A stretch of 40,284 nucleotides of DNA from Rheinheimera baltica DSM 14885 (GTDB lineage: Bacteria > Pseudomonadota > Gammaproteobacteria > Enterobacterales > Alteromonadaceae). This document shows, one piece after another, positions 9,204 to 17,588 of the stretch. The translations under genes were made by a program, and so were the position numbers. The stretch lies in the NCBI RefSeq assembly GCF_000425345.1, contig NZ_KE384354.1:1-40284 (forward strand), in the 5' to 3' direction. The notes under the pieces were generated by a model, which was not told the DNA's origin, made no database searches, and saw nothing but the letters and a program-made list of their open reading frames with translations. How positions within the stretch are numbered: position 1 is the stretch's first letter; each line of letters opens with the position of its first letter.

Positions 9204-10355
9204 ATGCAGACGTTAAAGTTACAGCGCCTTAAACAGGCGCTTGATGCGCGTGCAGAACAGCATTTGTTGCGCACGCCGCAAACGCTGCAACAATACAATG
9301 GGCGCGTGGTAACGGTTGCCGATAATGACTACCTCAATTTTTGCGGTAATGATTATCTGGGCCTTGCGACAGCGCCACAGGTACTACAGGCTTATGCTGA
9401 CGGTGCACTGAAATACGGTGCAGGTAGCACGGGTTCGCCCTTAGTTACAGGCCAGCACGATGTGCATCAGCAGTTATCCGAGCAGCTGTGCGAGTGGCTT
9501 GGTGCAGAGCGGGTATTGCTGTTCTCATCCGGCTTTGCCGCTAACCACGCTATGCTAACAACCTTGTGCGATAAACACGACACGCTGCTGTTAGACAAGC
9601 TGAGTCACGCGTCGCTAATTGATGGCGCCTTACATAGCAGTGCGCTGTTCAAACGCTTTGCGCACAATGATTACGCCGGGCTTTCGACCTTATTGCAACG
9701 CCATGCTGGCGCAATGGTGGTGACAGAGGGCGTGTTCAGTATGGATGGTGATAGCCCGGATCTGAATACGGTAAGTAATCTGTGTCAAAAAAACGGGGCA
9801 ATGCTGCTGCTTGATGACGCGCACGGTTTAGGTGTGTTTGGCACTGAGGGGCGGGGAACAGCGGCTGAACAAGGTGTTCGCCGCGCTGAAGTATTTTGCA
9901 CAATGGCAAATTTTGGTAAAGCACTAGGGGTTGGCGGGGCTTTTGTGGCCGGGAGCAAAACGGTGATCGATTATCTGGAGCAATTTGGCCGGCATTACGT
10001 CTACAGCACTGCATTATCGCCAGCGTTATGCGCAGCGGTAATAGCAAGTATCCACTTGTGTCGTGCCGATAACTGGCGCCGTGACAAGCTGCATTGCAAT
10101 ATTAGTCTGTTTCGCCGTTTAGCTTCTGATCTCCCCTTACTTGCGTCAAGCAGCGCAATTCAGGGCCTTGTACTGGGTAGCAGTGAAAAAGCACTGGCAC
10201 TTAGCCAAAAGCTCAAAACTGCCGGCATTTGGCTTAGCGCTATTCGCCCGCCGACAGTGCCTCAAGGCAGCGCCCGTTTGCGTATAACCCTCAGCGCGCA
10301 ACATGAAGAGGCCGACATTAAATTGCTGGTGCAAACACTAAGGCAATCGTTATGA
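9204..10355 (+). CDS. bioF: 8-amino-7-oxononanoate synthase
   Basis: BioF condenses pimeloyl-ACP with L-alanine to give KAPA. The 383-aa chain is a PLP-dependent alpha-oxoamine synthase: it shows FCGNDYLGLA near the N-terminus, GAGSTGSPLVTGQHDVH, the PLP-aspartate region LLLDDAHGLGVFG, and the PLP lysine K239 in ANFGKALGVGG. It starts immediately after the bioB stop with no gap, and its TGA overlaps the bioC ATG (ATGA at 10352-10355), so translation is probably coupled. Confidence 0.97.
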   Translation: MQTLKLQRLKQALDARAEQHLLRTPQTLQQYNGRVVTVADNDYLNFCGNDYLGLATAPQVLQAYADGALKYGAGSTGSPLVTGQHDVHQQLSEQLCEWLGAERVLLFSSGFAANHAMLTTLCDKHDTLLLDKLSHASLIDGALHSSALFKRFAHNDYAGLSTLLQRHAGAMVVTEGVFSMDGDSPDLNTVSNLCQKNGAMLLLDDAHGLGVFGTEGRGTAAEQGVRRAEVFCTMANFGKALGVGGAFVAGSKTVIDYLEQFGRHYVYSTALSPALCAAVIASIHLCRADNWRRDKLHCNISLFRRLASDLPLLASSSAIQGLVLGSSEKALALSQKLKTAGIWLSAIRPPTVPQGSARLRITLSAQHEEADIKLLVQTLRQSL

Positions 10356-11152
10356 CAGCCCTAATTCGACATAGCACAGACGGTTTTTTATCCCAGGTTG
10401 CTGACAGTTTTAGTAAGGCGTGCGACAGCTACTTTTCTGCTGCGCGCCTGCAACAACAGGTAGCATTAGATGCATTAACCCGCTTGCCATCAGATCAGCA
10501 AGGTAAGTTGCTGGATATCGGCTGTGGACCAGGCTGGATCCATCCGCGTTTTTGTCACTTCAGCGCCAGTTTTAGCGCAGTAGATTTAAGCTCTGGTATG
10601 TTAAACAAAGCCGCACAGCAGGGCCTGGCAGAAAACTATATTCAAGCCAATGCTGCATCGCTACCAATACCTGATTGCAGCATTGATAAAATATTCTCCA
10701 GCTTGATGTTGCAGTGGTGCCCTGCACCTGACGCGGTTTTTGCTGAAGTGAGCCGGGTGCTTGCGCCGGGTGGGCGTGTTGTGATGACTACACTGCTAGA
10801 TGGCACGCTGGCGGAGCTAAAGCAGGCATTTTCCAACATGGACAACCGTCAGCATGTAAATGCTTTTTTAGGCGAGCAACAGGTGATGGCTGCAGCACTT
10901 GCTGCAACCGGTATGCACTGGCAATTTGAACGTCGCAGCTATGTATTGTATTACCCAGATGTGCAAAGCCTGGCGCGGGAATTAAAAGCACTGGGGGCAA
11001 ATCAGGTTTCAGAGCGGGTAAGGCAAGGGCTTACCGGCAAAAATTATTGGCGGCAACTGGCAGAAGCCTACGAGACAAAGCGTGGTTTGCTGGGGTTGCC
11101 CGCGACTTATCAGGTACTCATCATCACGGGCTATAAAACAAATAATGAATAG
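10352..11152 (+). CDS. bioC: Malonyl-[ACP] O-methyltransferase
   Basis: BioC methylates malonyl-ACP so that fatty acid synthesis can build the pimeloyl chain of biotin. The 266-aa protein carries a class I SAM-binding motif, LLDIGCGPG, at residues 53-61, followed by AVDLSSGML (motif II region) and SLMLQWCPAPDAVFAEVSRVLAPGG. Position inside a bio operon distinguishes it from other small methyltransferases. It overlaps bioF by 4 bases and bioD by 8 bases. BioH, needed to remove the methyl ester, is not in this window. Confidence 0.95.
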   Translation: MTALIRHSTDGFLSQVADSFSKACDSYFSAARLQQQVALDALTRLPSDQQGKLLDIGCGPGWIHPRFCHFSASFSAVDLSSGMLNKAAQQGLAENYIQANAASLPIPDCSIDKIFSSLMLQWCPAPDAVFAEVSRVLAPGGRVVMTTLLDGTLAELKQAFSNMDNRQHVNAFLGEQQVMAAALAATGMHWQFERRSYVLYYPDVQSLARELKALGANQVSERVRQGLTGKNYWRQLAEAYETKRGLLGLPATYQVLIITGYKTNNE

Positions 11153-11858
11153 CTATTTTATTACCGCAACTGACACCGATGCCGGAAAAACCTTTATCAG
11201 TGTTATGTTACTTAACGGTTTTAATCAACTAGGTGACAAAGCCATAGGTGTAAAGCCCATCGCTGCTGGCGCAGACGAGCAGGGACGAAATGGTGACGCG
11301 TTACTATTGCAACAACACTCTGGTATCGCGTTACCCTATGATGTGATAAATCCAATCTGTTTTCATGCGGCTGTAGCCCCGCATTTAGCGGCATTTAATG
11401 AAAACCCGGATATTGATGAAGCCTTGCTGTCTGGCAGTATGGCAAACTGGCAACAGTTGCCTGCCAATCAGTTACTTATTGAAGGCGCGGGAGGCTGGCT
11501 ACTGCCATTAAGTGACAACCGCTATTTAGCCGATTGGGTCGCAGAACAACAGCTACCGGTGATAATGGTAGTAGGGATGAAGTTAGGTTGTTTAAACCAT
11601 GCCATGCTAACGGTACGCGAAATTGCACGAAGTGGCTGTAAGCTGGTGGGCTGGGTAGCAAATTGCATTGACCCTGATATGGCGCTACTTGAGCAAAATA
11701 TTGCTGATCTGCGTAAACGAATACAGGCACCTTGTTTGGCGGTGGTACCCTTTAAGCCATTGAACGAAGCTTACAATACGCTGTCAGGACAATTGGCTCA
11801 GCAACTTACAAAGCTGTGCCGAGAAAACGATGATATATTCTGCAAAAAGGTCATATAA
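11145..11858 (+). CDS. bioD: ATP-dependent dethiobiotin synthetase
   Basis: BioD closes the ureido ring of dethiobiotin using CO2 and ATP. The start at ATG 11145, overlapping the last 8 bases of bioC, gives 237 aa; an earlier in-frame start at 11082 would add 21 residues with no homology. The P-loop is at residues 8-16 (ATDTDAGKT), with K15. The family normally has Gly in place of A8 (GTDTxxGKT), a small deviation. Later motifs are GVKPIAAGA and the EGAGG signature (IEGAGGWLLPL). It ends the operon; no terminator is obvious after it. Confidence 0.95.
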   Translation: MNSYFITATDTDAGKTFISVMLLNGFNQLGDKAIGVKPIAAGADEQGRNGDALLLQQHSGIALPYDVINPICFHAAVAPHLAAFNENPDIDEALLSGSMANWQQLPANQLLIEGAGGWLLPLSDNRYLADWVAEQQLPVIMVVGMKLGCLNHAMLTVREIARSGCKLVGWVANCIDPDMALLEQNIADLRKRIQAPCLAVVPFKPLNEAYNTLSGQLAQQLTKLCRENDDIFCKKVI

Positions 11859-11913
11859 CAACATGGTTAGTTAAATTTATAGTTGCAGGTGGGTAAGTGG
11901 TTTAAAGACAATA

Positions 11914-12792
11914 TTAAGGAATGTCAGGCCGGATTATATTGTTTAGAAGCTGATACAAGGTCGTTCTATCCACCGCAACAGCGTTTGCACCATGTTCCAG
12001 CGCAATTTGTTTTTGGGCTGCCGACGGCATAATAGTGTAAATTATGATCGGAGTAGAAATACCATTTTGTCTAACTTGCTGAGTTAATCGCAAACCGGCC
12101 AAGGCATCGCCCTGCCTGCCCATGTCGGTTAGTATCACTTTGTATTGATACATGGCTAACAAGGTTAATGCATCTTCGCTTGAAACCGCCTGGTAAACAG
12201 CAATGTTTTGCCTACGCAAATAAGCTAGCTCCTCCGTGTTGTTTTCAGGGTGATCGTCAACCCACAAAATACGTGCTGTTGTGGACACCGGCTCACCAAT
12301 TTTTAATGTCGCAACATCTGTTTTAATCGTGCCTGAGGAGCTTAAGGCTAAGTGAATTACGCCGGAAGTTAAGATCGCCGCCAGTGTGGCTACTGTACCA
12401 ACAAATAACATGCGGCGGCTATTTTTTTTGGGTTGCTGCACCGGCGTCTGGCCGGGCTGGTTGATTAAGCGACACAAATTGGCTGTTTCGTGAGCCAGTC
12501 GGTAACCTCTGCCATGTAGAGTTTGTATAATAGGCTGCTCAACACCTTGGGCGCGAAATAAAGCCCGGCTATCTGAAACTAAACGTGTTAACGAACTAAT
12601 ACTTACCACTCGCTTGGGCCATAAGGTAGCCAGTAAGTATTGGGTATCGCAGTGTTCTGGGTAATTCTGCGCCAACAATTGCATTAAATGAATAATACGG
12701 TCGTCACATTTAACCTGTTTATTATCGATTAAAATAGTTGTGGTGCTGGAGTCTATGACAAACTGACCATACTCGTAGCGCATATGACCCAT
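11914..12792 (-). CDS. ToxR/CadC-like membrane regulator with a C-terminal receiver-like domain
   Basis: The 292-aa chain has three parts. Residues 4-100 form an OmpR/CadC-type winged helix (LMQLLAQNYPEHCDTQYLLA; the recognition-helix region SISSLTRLVSDSR; the wing TLHGRGYRL). A basic stretch (PKKNSRR, 121-127) precedes one membrane helix at about 128-150. Residues 174-285 resemble a response-regulator receiver: acidic pair D179/D180 in ILWVDDHPEN, D223 in LTDMGR at the phospho-acceptor position, and T253 in IIIYT. The conserved receiver lysine is missing (GANAVAVDRTT; V274/D275 near that place). The positive-inside rule puts the winged helix in the cytoplasm and the receiver-like domain outside. 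Targets are unknown. It lies just after bioD on the opposite strand and upstream of nothing obvious. Confidence 0.8.
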   Translation of the reverse strand: MGHMRYEYGQFVIDSSTTTILIDNKQVKCDDRIIHLMQLLAQNYPEHCDTQYLLATLWPKRVVSISSLTRLVSDSRALFRAQGVEQPIIQTLHGRGYRLAHETANLCRLINQPGQTPVQQPKKNSRRMLFVGTVATLAAILTSGVIHLALSSSGTIKTDVATLKIGEPVSTTARILWVDDHPENNTEELAYLRRQNIAVYQAVSSEDALTLLAMYQYKVILTDMGRQGDALAGLRLTQQVRQNGISTPIIIYTIMPSAAQKQIALEHGANAVAVDRTTLYQLLNNIIRPDIP

Positions 12793-12809
12793 TACATTAG
12801 TGTGTTAAT

Positions 12810-13508
12810 TTAAATTTTGTATCTTATCAGAGAGTTCGGCGCAAGTGCTGATTTTACGCCATCGAGGAAATAGTAGCCATTTTCCTGCCCGATGTAGTTC
12901 ACATTGCTATCTTTTAGTACAAGTGCTGATCCCTCTGGCAAGCCAATAATTGGCATTGTCGGGTTAAGGCGCATAAACTCGGCTAGCCGCATATCGCGCG
13001 TTTCACCATGAAAACCTTTGGGTGAAAAATTTTGGTAATGAGGGTTCAATTGGCATGGTAAGAAGCCTAATGCGTCAAACGAAGCGGGTTGAATTATTGG
13101 CATATCGTTGGTTGTTTTGATACTGGCACCAGCAATGTTTGCGCCTGCACTCCAGCCGATATAGGGCACGCCTCTGGTTACGCGTTCCTTAATGGTGTCA
13201 ATTATATCTAACTGATATAGTTGATAAAGTAAGTGAAACGTATTGCCACCTCCCACACAAATAGCTTGAGCGTTTTGTAATGCAGTTTTGGGATTTGTAT
13301 GCTGATGAATACTGCTAACAATAATCCCGGTCGATTTGAAAGCCTGTTGTACTTTTAACAGATATTCGTCGTAGCTTGAGCTAACACCGGCATAAGGAAT
13401 GAAAAGCAGCTCGTTTATACCTTGCAGTGCTTGTTTCACCCATGGCATATATGGCGCAAGATAGTCGCTGTTATTTACCCGTGAACTGCTCAGTAATAGT
13501 AATTGCAT
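12810..13508 (-). CDS. pepE: Dipeptidase E (alpha-aspartyl dipeptidase)
   Basis: PepE is a cytoplasmic serine peptidase of family S51 that cleaves Asp-X dipeptides. The 232-aa chain keeps the family's catalytic numbering: S120 in GWSAGAN, H157 in NPHYQN, and D135 in KTTNDMP, with the glycine-rich ICVGGGNTFHLL just before. Length fits the Salmonella enzyme (about 229 aa). It reads towards the membrane regulator gene, leaving only 17 bases between them, so the two could be co-transcribed. It is divergent from htpX. Confidence 0.95.
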   Translation of the reverse strand: MQLLLLSSSRVNNSDYLAPYMPWVKQALQGINELLFIPYAGVSSSYDEYLLKVQQAFKSTGIIVSSIHQHTNPKTALQNAQAICVGGGNTFHLLYQLYQLDIIDTIKERVTRGVPYIGWSAGANIAGASIKTTNDMPIIQPASFDALGFLPCQLNPHYQNFSPKGFHGETRDMRLAEFMRLNPTMPIIGLPEGSALVLKDSNVNYIGQENGYYFLDGVKSALAPNSLIRYKI

Positions 13509-13592
13509 GATAACTCCCGTAATAAGTGCGCTATTGTAACGAAGACTTTCTTTGTCGACACCTTTTCTTACAAATTATCGTTGTGGTGGCAA

Positions 13593-13618
13593 TTGAATTC
13601 CTAGCCCGAGCCCACATA
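13593..13618 (+). promoter_or_regulatory. Possible heat-shock (sigma-32) promoter of htpX
   Basis: TTGAAT at 13593-13598 is followed after 12 bases by CCCACATA at 13611-13618. This loosely fits the sigma-32 pattern TTGAAA, about 13 bases, CCCCATnT. The site lies 35 bases before the htpX start codon. htpX is a heat-shock gene in E. coli, which makes the match plausible, but the -10 is imperfect and the spacer one base short. Confidence 0.35.
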
Positions 13619-13652
13619 ATTCAAAGCAGTAAGCCAATTGAGGTAAAGCAGT

Positions 13653-14516
13653 ATGAAACGCATATTTTTATTTTTAGCAACTAACCTGGCGGTGATCCTT
13701 GTGTTGAGTATCGTACTCAACATTGTGTTCAGTTTTCTTGGCGTTGATCGCAGTAGTATTAGTGGGTTATTGGTATTTGCTGCGATATTTGGGTTTGGTG
13801 GTTCATTTATTTCACTGGCAATATCTAAATGGATGGCCAAGCGTTCAACGGGGGCTGTGGTTATTGAGCAGCCGCGTAATGCCACTGAGCAGTGGTTAAT
13901 GACTACCGTTGCCCGGCAGGCAAAAGCTGCTGGTATTGGTATGCCAGAGGTTGCAGTATACGACTCGCCTGAGATGAACGCCTTTGCCACAGGCATGAAC
14001 CGTAACAACGCGCTGGTCGCTGTAAGCACCGGGTTATTACGTAATATGCGTGAAGACGAGGTAGAGGCGGTGCTGGCACATGAGGTATCGCATATTGCAA
14101 ATGGTGATATGGTGACACTAACGCTGATCCAGGGAGTGGTAAATACCTTTGTTATTTTCCTTGCGCGTTTAATTGCCGGTATGTTGAATAACAATGGTAA
14201 CAATAATCAGGGCGGTGGTATTGCCTACTTCGCCACAGTAATTGTGTTGGAAATGGTGTTTGGCGTACTGGCCAGTATTATTGTCATGTGGTTCTCACGT
14301 CAGCGTGAATATCGTGCAGATGCCGGTGCAGCTAAACTTGAAGGCGGACCAAACAAAATGGTAGCTGCTTTAGAGCGTTTGAAGCATAACCATGAAAGCC
14401 GGTTAGAAGGCAGCATGATGGCATTTGGTATTGCCGGTGGCGCTGCGAAGTCTGAACTATTTTTAAGCCACCCACCACTGGAAAAGCGTATAGCGGCTTT
14501 ACGTGGTCAGTTATAA
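13653..14516 (+). CDS. htpX: Protease HtpX, membrane zinc metalloprotease
   Basis: HtpX is an inner-membrane M48 metalloprotease that helps degrade misfolded membrane proteins with FtsH. The 287-aa protein has two N-terminal membrane segments (about 5-29 and 36-58), and the zinc motif HEVSH at residues 143-147 with E144 as catalytic base. The third zinc ligand is in the EYRADAGA stretch (E219). Two further hydrophobic segments lie at about 155-177 and 190-214. GAGG lies 9 bases before the ATG. The overall length matches E. coli HtpX (293 aa). Confidence 0.97.
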   Translation: MKRIFLFLATNLAVILVLSIVLNIVFSFLGVDRSSISGLLVFAAIFGFGGSFISLAISKWMAKRSTGAVVIEQPRNATEQWLMTTVARQAKAAGIGMPEVAVYDSPEMNAFATGMNRNNALVAVSTGLLRNMREDEVEAVLAHEVSHIANGDMVTLTLIQGVVNTFVIFLARLIAGMLNNNGNNNQGGGIAYFATVIVLEMVFGVLASIIVMWFSRQREYRADAGAAKLEGGPNKMVAALERLKHNHESRLEGSMMAFGIAGGAAKSELFLSHPPLEKRIAALRGQL

Positions 14517-14527
14517 TACGTGTTCCA

Positions 14528-14549
14528 TTTCAGCCCTTACGGGCTGAAA
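14528..14549. terminator. Hairpin between htpX and yjdM, probable bidirectional transcription end
   Basis: A perfect 9-bp stem (TTTCAGCCC, 14528-14536, with GGGCTGAAA, 14541-14549) encloses the loop TTAC. It lies in the 55-bp gap between two convergent stops. The T tract is only three bases on each side, so termination may be weak. Confidence 0.5.
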
Positions 14550-14571
14550 CGAGCTTCACCTGGAATGGCGC

Positions 14572-14913
14572 TTAATCCTGTACCTTGCGGACAAATTCTG
14601 ATTTTAAGCTCATGGCACCAAAGCCCTCTATCTTGCAATCAATGTCGTGATCACCTTCCACCAGACGGATATTCTTCACCTTGGTGCCAATTTTTACCAC
14701 AGACGATGAACCTTTTACTTTAAGATCTTTAATTACGGTAACCGTATCGCCATCCTGCAGTACATTGCCTGCACTGTCGCGTATTTGCTGACCGTTGTTG
14801 TCTATTTCGTCACTAGCAGCCCATTCGTGGCCACACTCTGGGCAGTTTAATAAGGCGCCATCTTCGTAGGTATAGACAGATTGACATTTTGGACAGGCAG
14901 GTAACGCAGACAT
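14572..14913 (-). CDS. yjdM: Zinc-ribbon protein YjdM (PhnA family)
   Basis: The 113-aa protein starts with a zinc ribbon: C7, C10, C24 and C27 (CPKC...CPEC). A small beta-rich domain follows with the family signature [20 protein letters not shown] and ends in [10 protein letters not shown]. In E. coli the gene was once called phnA; it is not required for phosphonate breakdown, and the real role of the family is not settled. AAGGA lies about 8 bases before the ATG. It is convergent with htpX. Confidence 0.93.
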   Translation of the reverse strand: MSALPACPKCQSVYTYEDGALLNCPECGHEWAASDEIDNNGQQIRDSAGNVLQDGDTVTVIKDLKVKGSSSVVKIGTKVKNIRLVEGDHDIDCKIEGFGAMSLKSEFVRKVQD

Positions 14914-15002
14914 AACAACATCCTTCTAGACCAGAACGACACATTCTGGCAGGTTAAAAATAGCCATTATAACCACTGTGCATTGTTGGATAGCAAATAA
15001 AG

Positions 15003-16229
15003 TTAGCGGCAGGCCAGTGCGCAACGAATCAAACCTGTGTTATGGCTTTGTCGGTCAAAAACAGTGTAATAATTACAAAGCAATGGTAGGCCGATAATAT
15101 GCTGACTGCTAAAATGCTTTAACTGTGGAATTATTTTAAAGCTACTTAAACCATAAACAGGGGCATTACATTGCCAATAATCGCAAGGTGGACATGTAAG
15201 CTTTATCGATTCACCATTCACCCCTAGGAAGTAAAAATGTAGGTCTGGCCATTGTGTCGTATCAACCCATTGATTGCTAATACCTTGCTCCACACCGTTA
15301 AATGCAGGGATTTTTGATAATACCGACACCAGTGCGGGGTTAAACGTTGAAATATCATCTGTGATTTTCTGATACACATCTATTGGTAACAATATACCCG
15401 CGGCACCCGTATCGAAAAAGCCATTTGACTCGTCATTACCTTTACCCAAAGAACATGAAATCAATGGCTGCTCATCAACTTGAACTGCTGTTAATAGTAC
15501 GTTGTAGTAAACGTCATGCAAAACCTTGACATCAAAAAATGGTGCTTGATAAAGATCGTCTTGTTCCGGGCCACCACCAAGAATGAACCAGCCTTGGTTT
15601 AGCGGATCAGATTGCGTAGCCAACACACCATTTTCATTGCAATGAACTGATGAACGCCGACAATAGAACGAGAATAAATCAGCAGTCAGTCCTTGTTGTG
15701 TAATATTTGAAAACCATGGCGTTAAATCTTTTTTGGGGTAATCAGCCAGTAAGCTTTGAATTTTGCTCAGCTCTGAACAACCGCTATATTTAAATGGCCA
15801 AGGTAGGCTACTTGTTAACTGAGGGTGTTGTTGCTGCAAATACAAACTGATATCTGTTGCTTGATTCAACTTTTTATACGCTAAACCTAAAATGCCATCG
15901 GCTTTCGCAAAAGGCATATTACCTGCGTCTGCGACAGCGAAATAGTTGTGCGACAAGTTCAGGTTAATGTTGCCGTGCAACTGCACTGACGTTTTCGCAA
16001 CAGCACCAGCCCAACCACCGATACCATATATCACTTCCTGTACCAAGCTGGTAGTGGTTAAATCGCTGTCGTGATACGGATTATAGTTATTGCTGTGCAG
16101 CGCTAAGGTGCTACTACCAGTATCTAGCAATAATTGCAGTGGTACGGCCTCACTGCCAACATGCACAGTGACGGTGTAATCGCCTTTCGCATACACATTT
16201 GTTATTTTCAACCGTAATATTGGCAACAT
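15003..16229 (-). CDS. Pepsin-like aspartic protease (family A1), bacterial
   Basis: The 408-aa chain has the two-lobe plan of eukaryotic-type pepsins. The first catalytic site is D36 in LLLDTGSSTLAL and the second D273 in GFFDTGAAGILLP. Also visible are YGIGGWAG at 68-75, the flap region with its tyrosine, and DGILGLAY at 111-118, a hallmark of the family. WFILGGG lies at 214-220, and near the C-terminus HIIGLPLLCNYYTVFDR, which resembles the family's 'GxxFLRxYYxxFD' end. There is no signal peptide and no pro-segment before the first lobe, as reported for the bacterial shewasins, so the enzyme is probably intracellular. Several cysteines occur around 151, 190 and 197. GGAAC precedes the ATG. 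The substrate is unknown. Confidence 0.88.
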   Translation of the reverse strand: MLPILRLKITNVYAKGDYTVTVHVGSEAVPLQLLLDTGSSTLALHSNNYNPYHDSDLTTTSLVQEVIYGIGGWAGAVAKTSVQLHGNINLNLSHNYFAVADAGNMPFAKADGILGLAYKKLNQATDISLYLQQQHPQLTSSLPWPFKYSGCSELSKIQSLLADYPKKDLTPWFSNITQQGLTADLFSFYCRRSSVHCNENGVLATQSDPLNQGWFILGGGPEQDDLYQAPFFDVKVLHDVYYNVLLTAVQVDEQPLISCSLGKGNDESNGFFDTGAAGILLPIDVYQKITDDISTFNPALVSVLSKIPAFNGVEQGISNQWVDTTQWPDLHFYFLGVNGESIKLTCPPCDYWQCNAPVYGLSSFKIIPQLKHFSSQHIIGLPLLCNYYTVFDRQSHNTGLIRCALACR

Positions 16230-16364
16230 AATTCAGTTCCGTTTTCGGCATGCAGTCTGATAACCAAACTGTATTTGTCTGTTGAATAACCATTATTAGT
16301 ACAGAAATATCCAGTTGACACCTGTAATTTGCTAAGGTGTGCTGCACTTATACAAGGAGATCAT

Positions 16365-17495
16365 ATGCTAAATCCACCTGTTGTCTCTGCATTTTCACCG
16401 CCGCGACGAATATTAATGGGGCCTGGGCCATCTGATGTGTATCCACAGGTACTTGCAGCTCAGTCCAGGCCAACAATCGGGCATTTAGATCCACTGTTTA
16501 TTGGCATGATGGATGAACTGAAATCGCTTTTGCAATATGCCTTTCAAACTAAAAATGACATGACTTTAGCCGTGTCTGCACCCGGCAGTGCTGGTATGGA
16601 AACGTGTTTTGTAAATTTATTGGAGCCGGGTGATACCGTTATCGTCTGTCGCAACGGCGTGTTTGGCGATCGAATGCGGCAAAATGTTGAACGCTGTGGT
16701 GCTGAAGCCATAGTGGTTGACAATGCATGGGGCGAGCCGGTAGATCCGCATGCTGTAGAGGCGGCATTGGTTGCCAACCCCAAAGCGAAGTACCTGGCAT
16801 TTGTGCATGCAGAAACGTCAACCGGTGCGCTATCTGACGCTAAAACATTATGCGCATTAGCACGAAAGTTTGGTTGTTTATCCATTGTTGATGCCGTTAC
16901 TTCTTTGGGCGGTGTTGAACTTAAAGTAGATGAGTGGGGCATTGATGCTATCTATTCTGGTAGCCAGAAATGCTTATCCTGTGTCCCGGGTTTATCACCG
17001 GTGTCATTCTCACCTGCAGCGGTAGAAAAAATTAAACAACGTAAAACAGTTGTTCAAAGCTGGTTTTTAGATCAAAGCCTGGTGATGAATTACTGGAGCG
17101 GCGGTGCAAAACGCAGTTATCACCATACTGCACCTGTGAATACGCTTTATGCACTGCATGAGTCGTTAAGATTATTGTCGCAAGAAGGATTGGAGAATGC
17201 CTGGCAGCGCCATCGCGATATGCACAAGATATTAAAACAAGAGCTGCAAAGACTTGGGCTAGAGTTTGTGGTTGCTGAAGAGTCACGTTTGCCGCAGTTA
17301 AATACCGTATATATTCCTAAAGGTGTTGATGATGCGGCTATTCGCAAACAATTGTTAGTACAATATAACCTGGAAATTGGCGCTGGCCTTGGCGAGTTTG
17401 CCGGAAAAGCATGGCGTATTGGTTTAATGGGTTACGCGGCGCGGCGGGAAAATATTGTCTTGTGTATTAAAGCCTTAGAAAACGTACTAGCTTAA
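16365..17495 (+). CDS. Class V aminotransferase, alanine--glyoxylate / serine--pyruvate type
   Basis: This fold-type I PLP enzyme of 376 aa is closest to alanine-glyoxylate and serine-pyruvate/serine-glyoxylate aminotransferases. Supporting motifs are ILMGPGPSDVYPQVL at the N-terminus, SAPGSAGMETCFVNLL, the PLP-aspartate stretch SIVDAVTSLGG, the Schiff-base lysine K202 in YSGSQKCLSCVPG, and the C-terminal GAGLGEFAGKAWRIGLMGY. The start is ATG 16365, chosen for the strong AAGGAG 5 bases upstream; a start at 16329 would add 12 unsupported residues. The amino donor cannot be read from the sequence. Confidence 0.9.
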   Translation: MLNPPVVSAFSPPRRILMGPGPSDVYPQVLAAQSRPTIGHLDPLFIGMMDELKSLLQYAFQTKNDMTLAVSAPGSAGMETCFVNLLEPGDTVIVCRNGVFGDRMRQNVERCGAEAIVVDNAWGEPVDPHAVEAALVANPKAKYLAFVHAETSTGALSDAKTLCALARKFGCLSIVDAVTSLGGVELKVDEWGIDAIYSGSQKCLSCVPGLSPVSFSPAAVEKIKQRKTVVQSWFLDQSLVMNYWSGGAKRSYHHTAPVNTLYALHESLRLLSQEGLENAWQRHRDMHKILKQELQRLGLEFVVAEESRLPQLNTVYIPKGVDDAAIRKQLLVQYNLEIGAGLGEFAGKAWRIGLMGYAARRENIVLCIKALENVLA

Positions 17496-17588
17496 CAGCC
17501 TAAACAGGAGATTGGCCGTTTTTGTTTGGCGAGAGTTGCTGCTTCTGCTAAGTTGTGGCGACAAATAACCGACAATAACGAGGCTATG

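Noticed and set aside
13601-14203. 200-aa open frame on the minus strand opposite htpX
   Set aside because: It lies antisense to a clearly recognised htpX and shows no domain, signal or ribosome-binding site.
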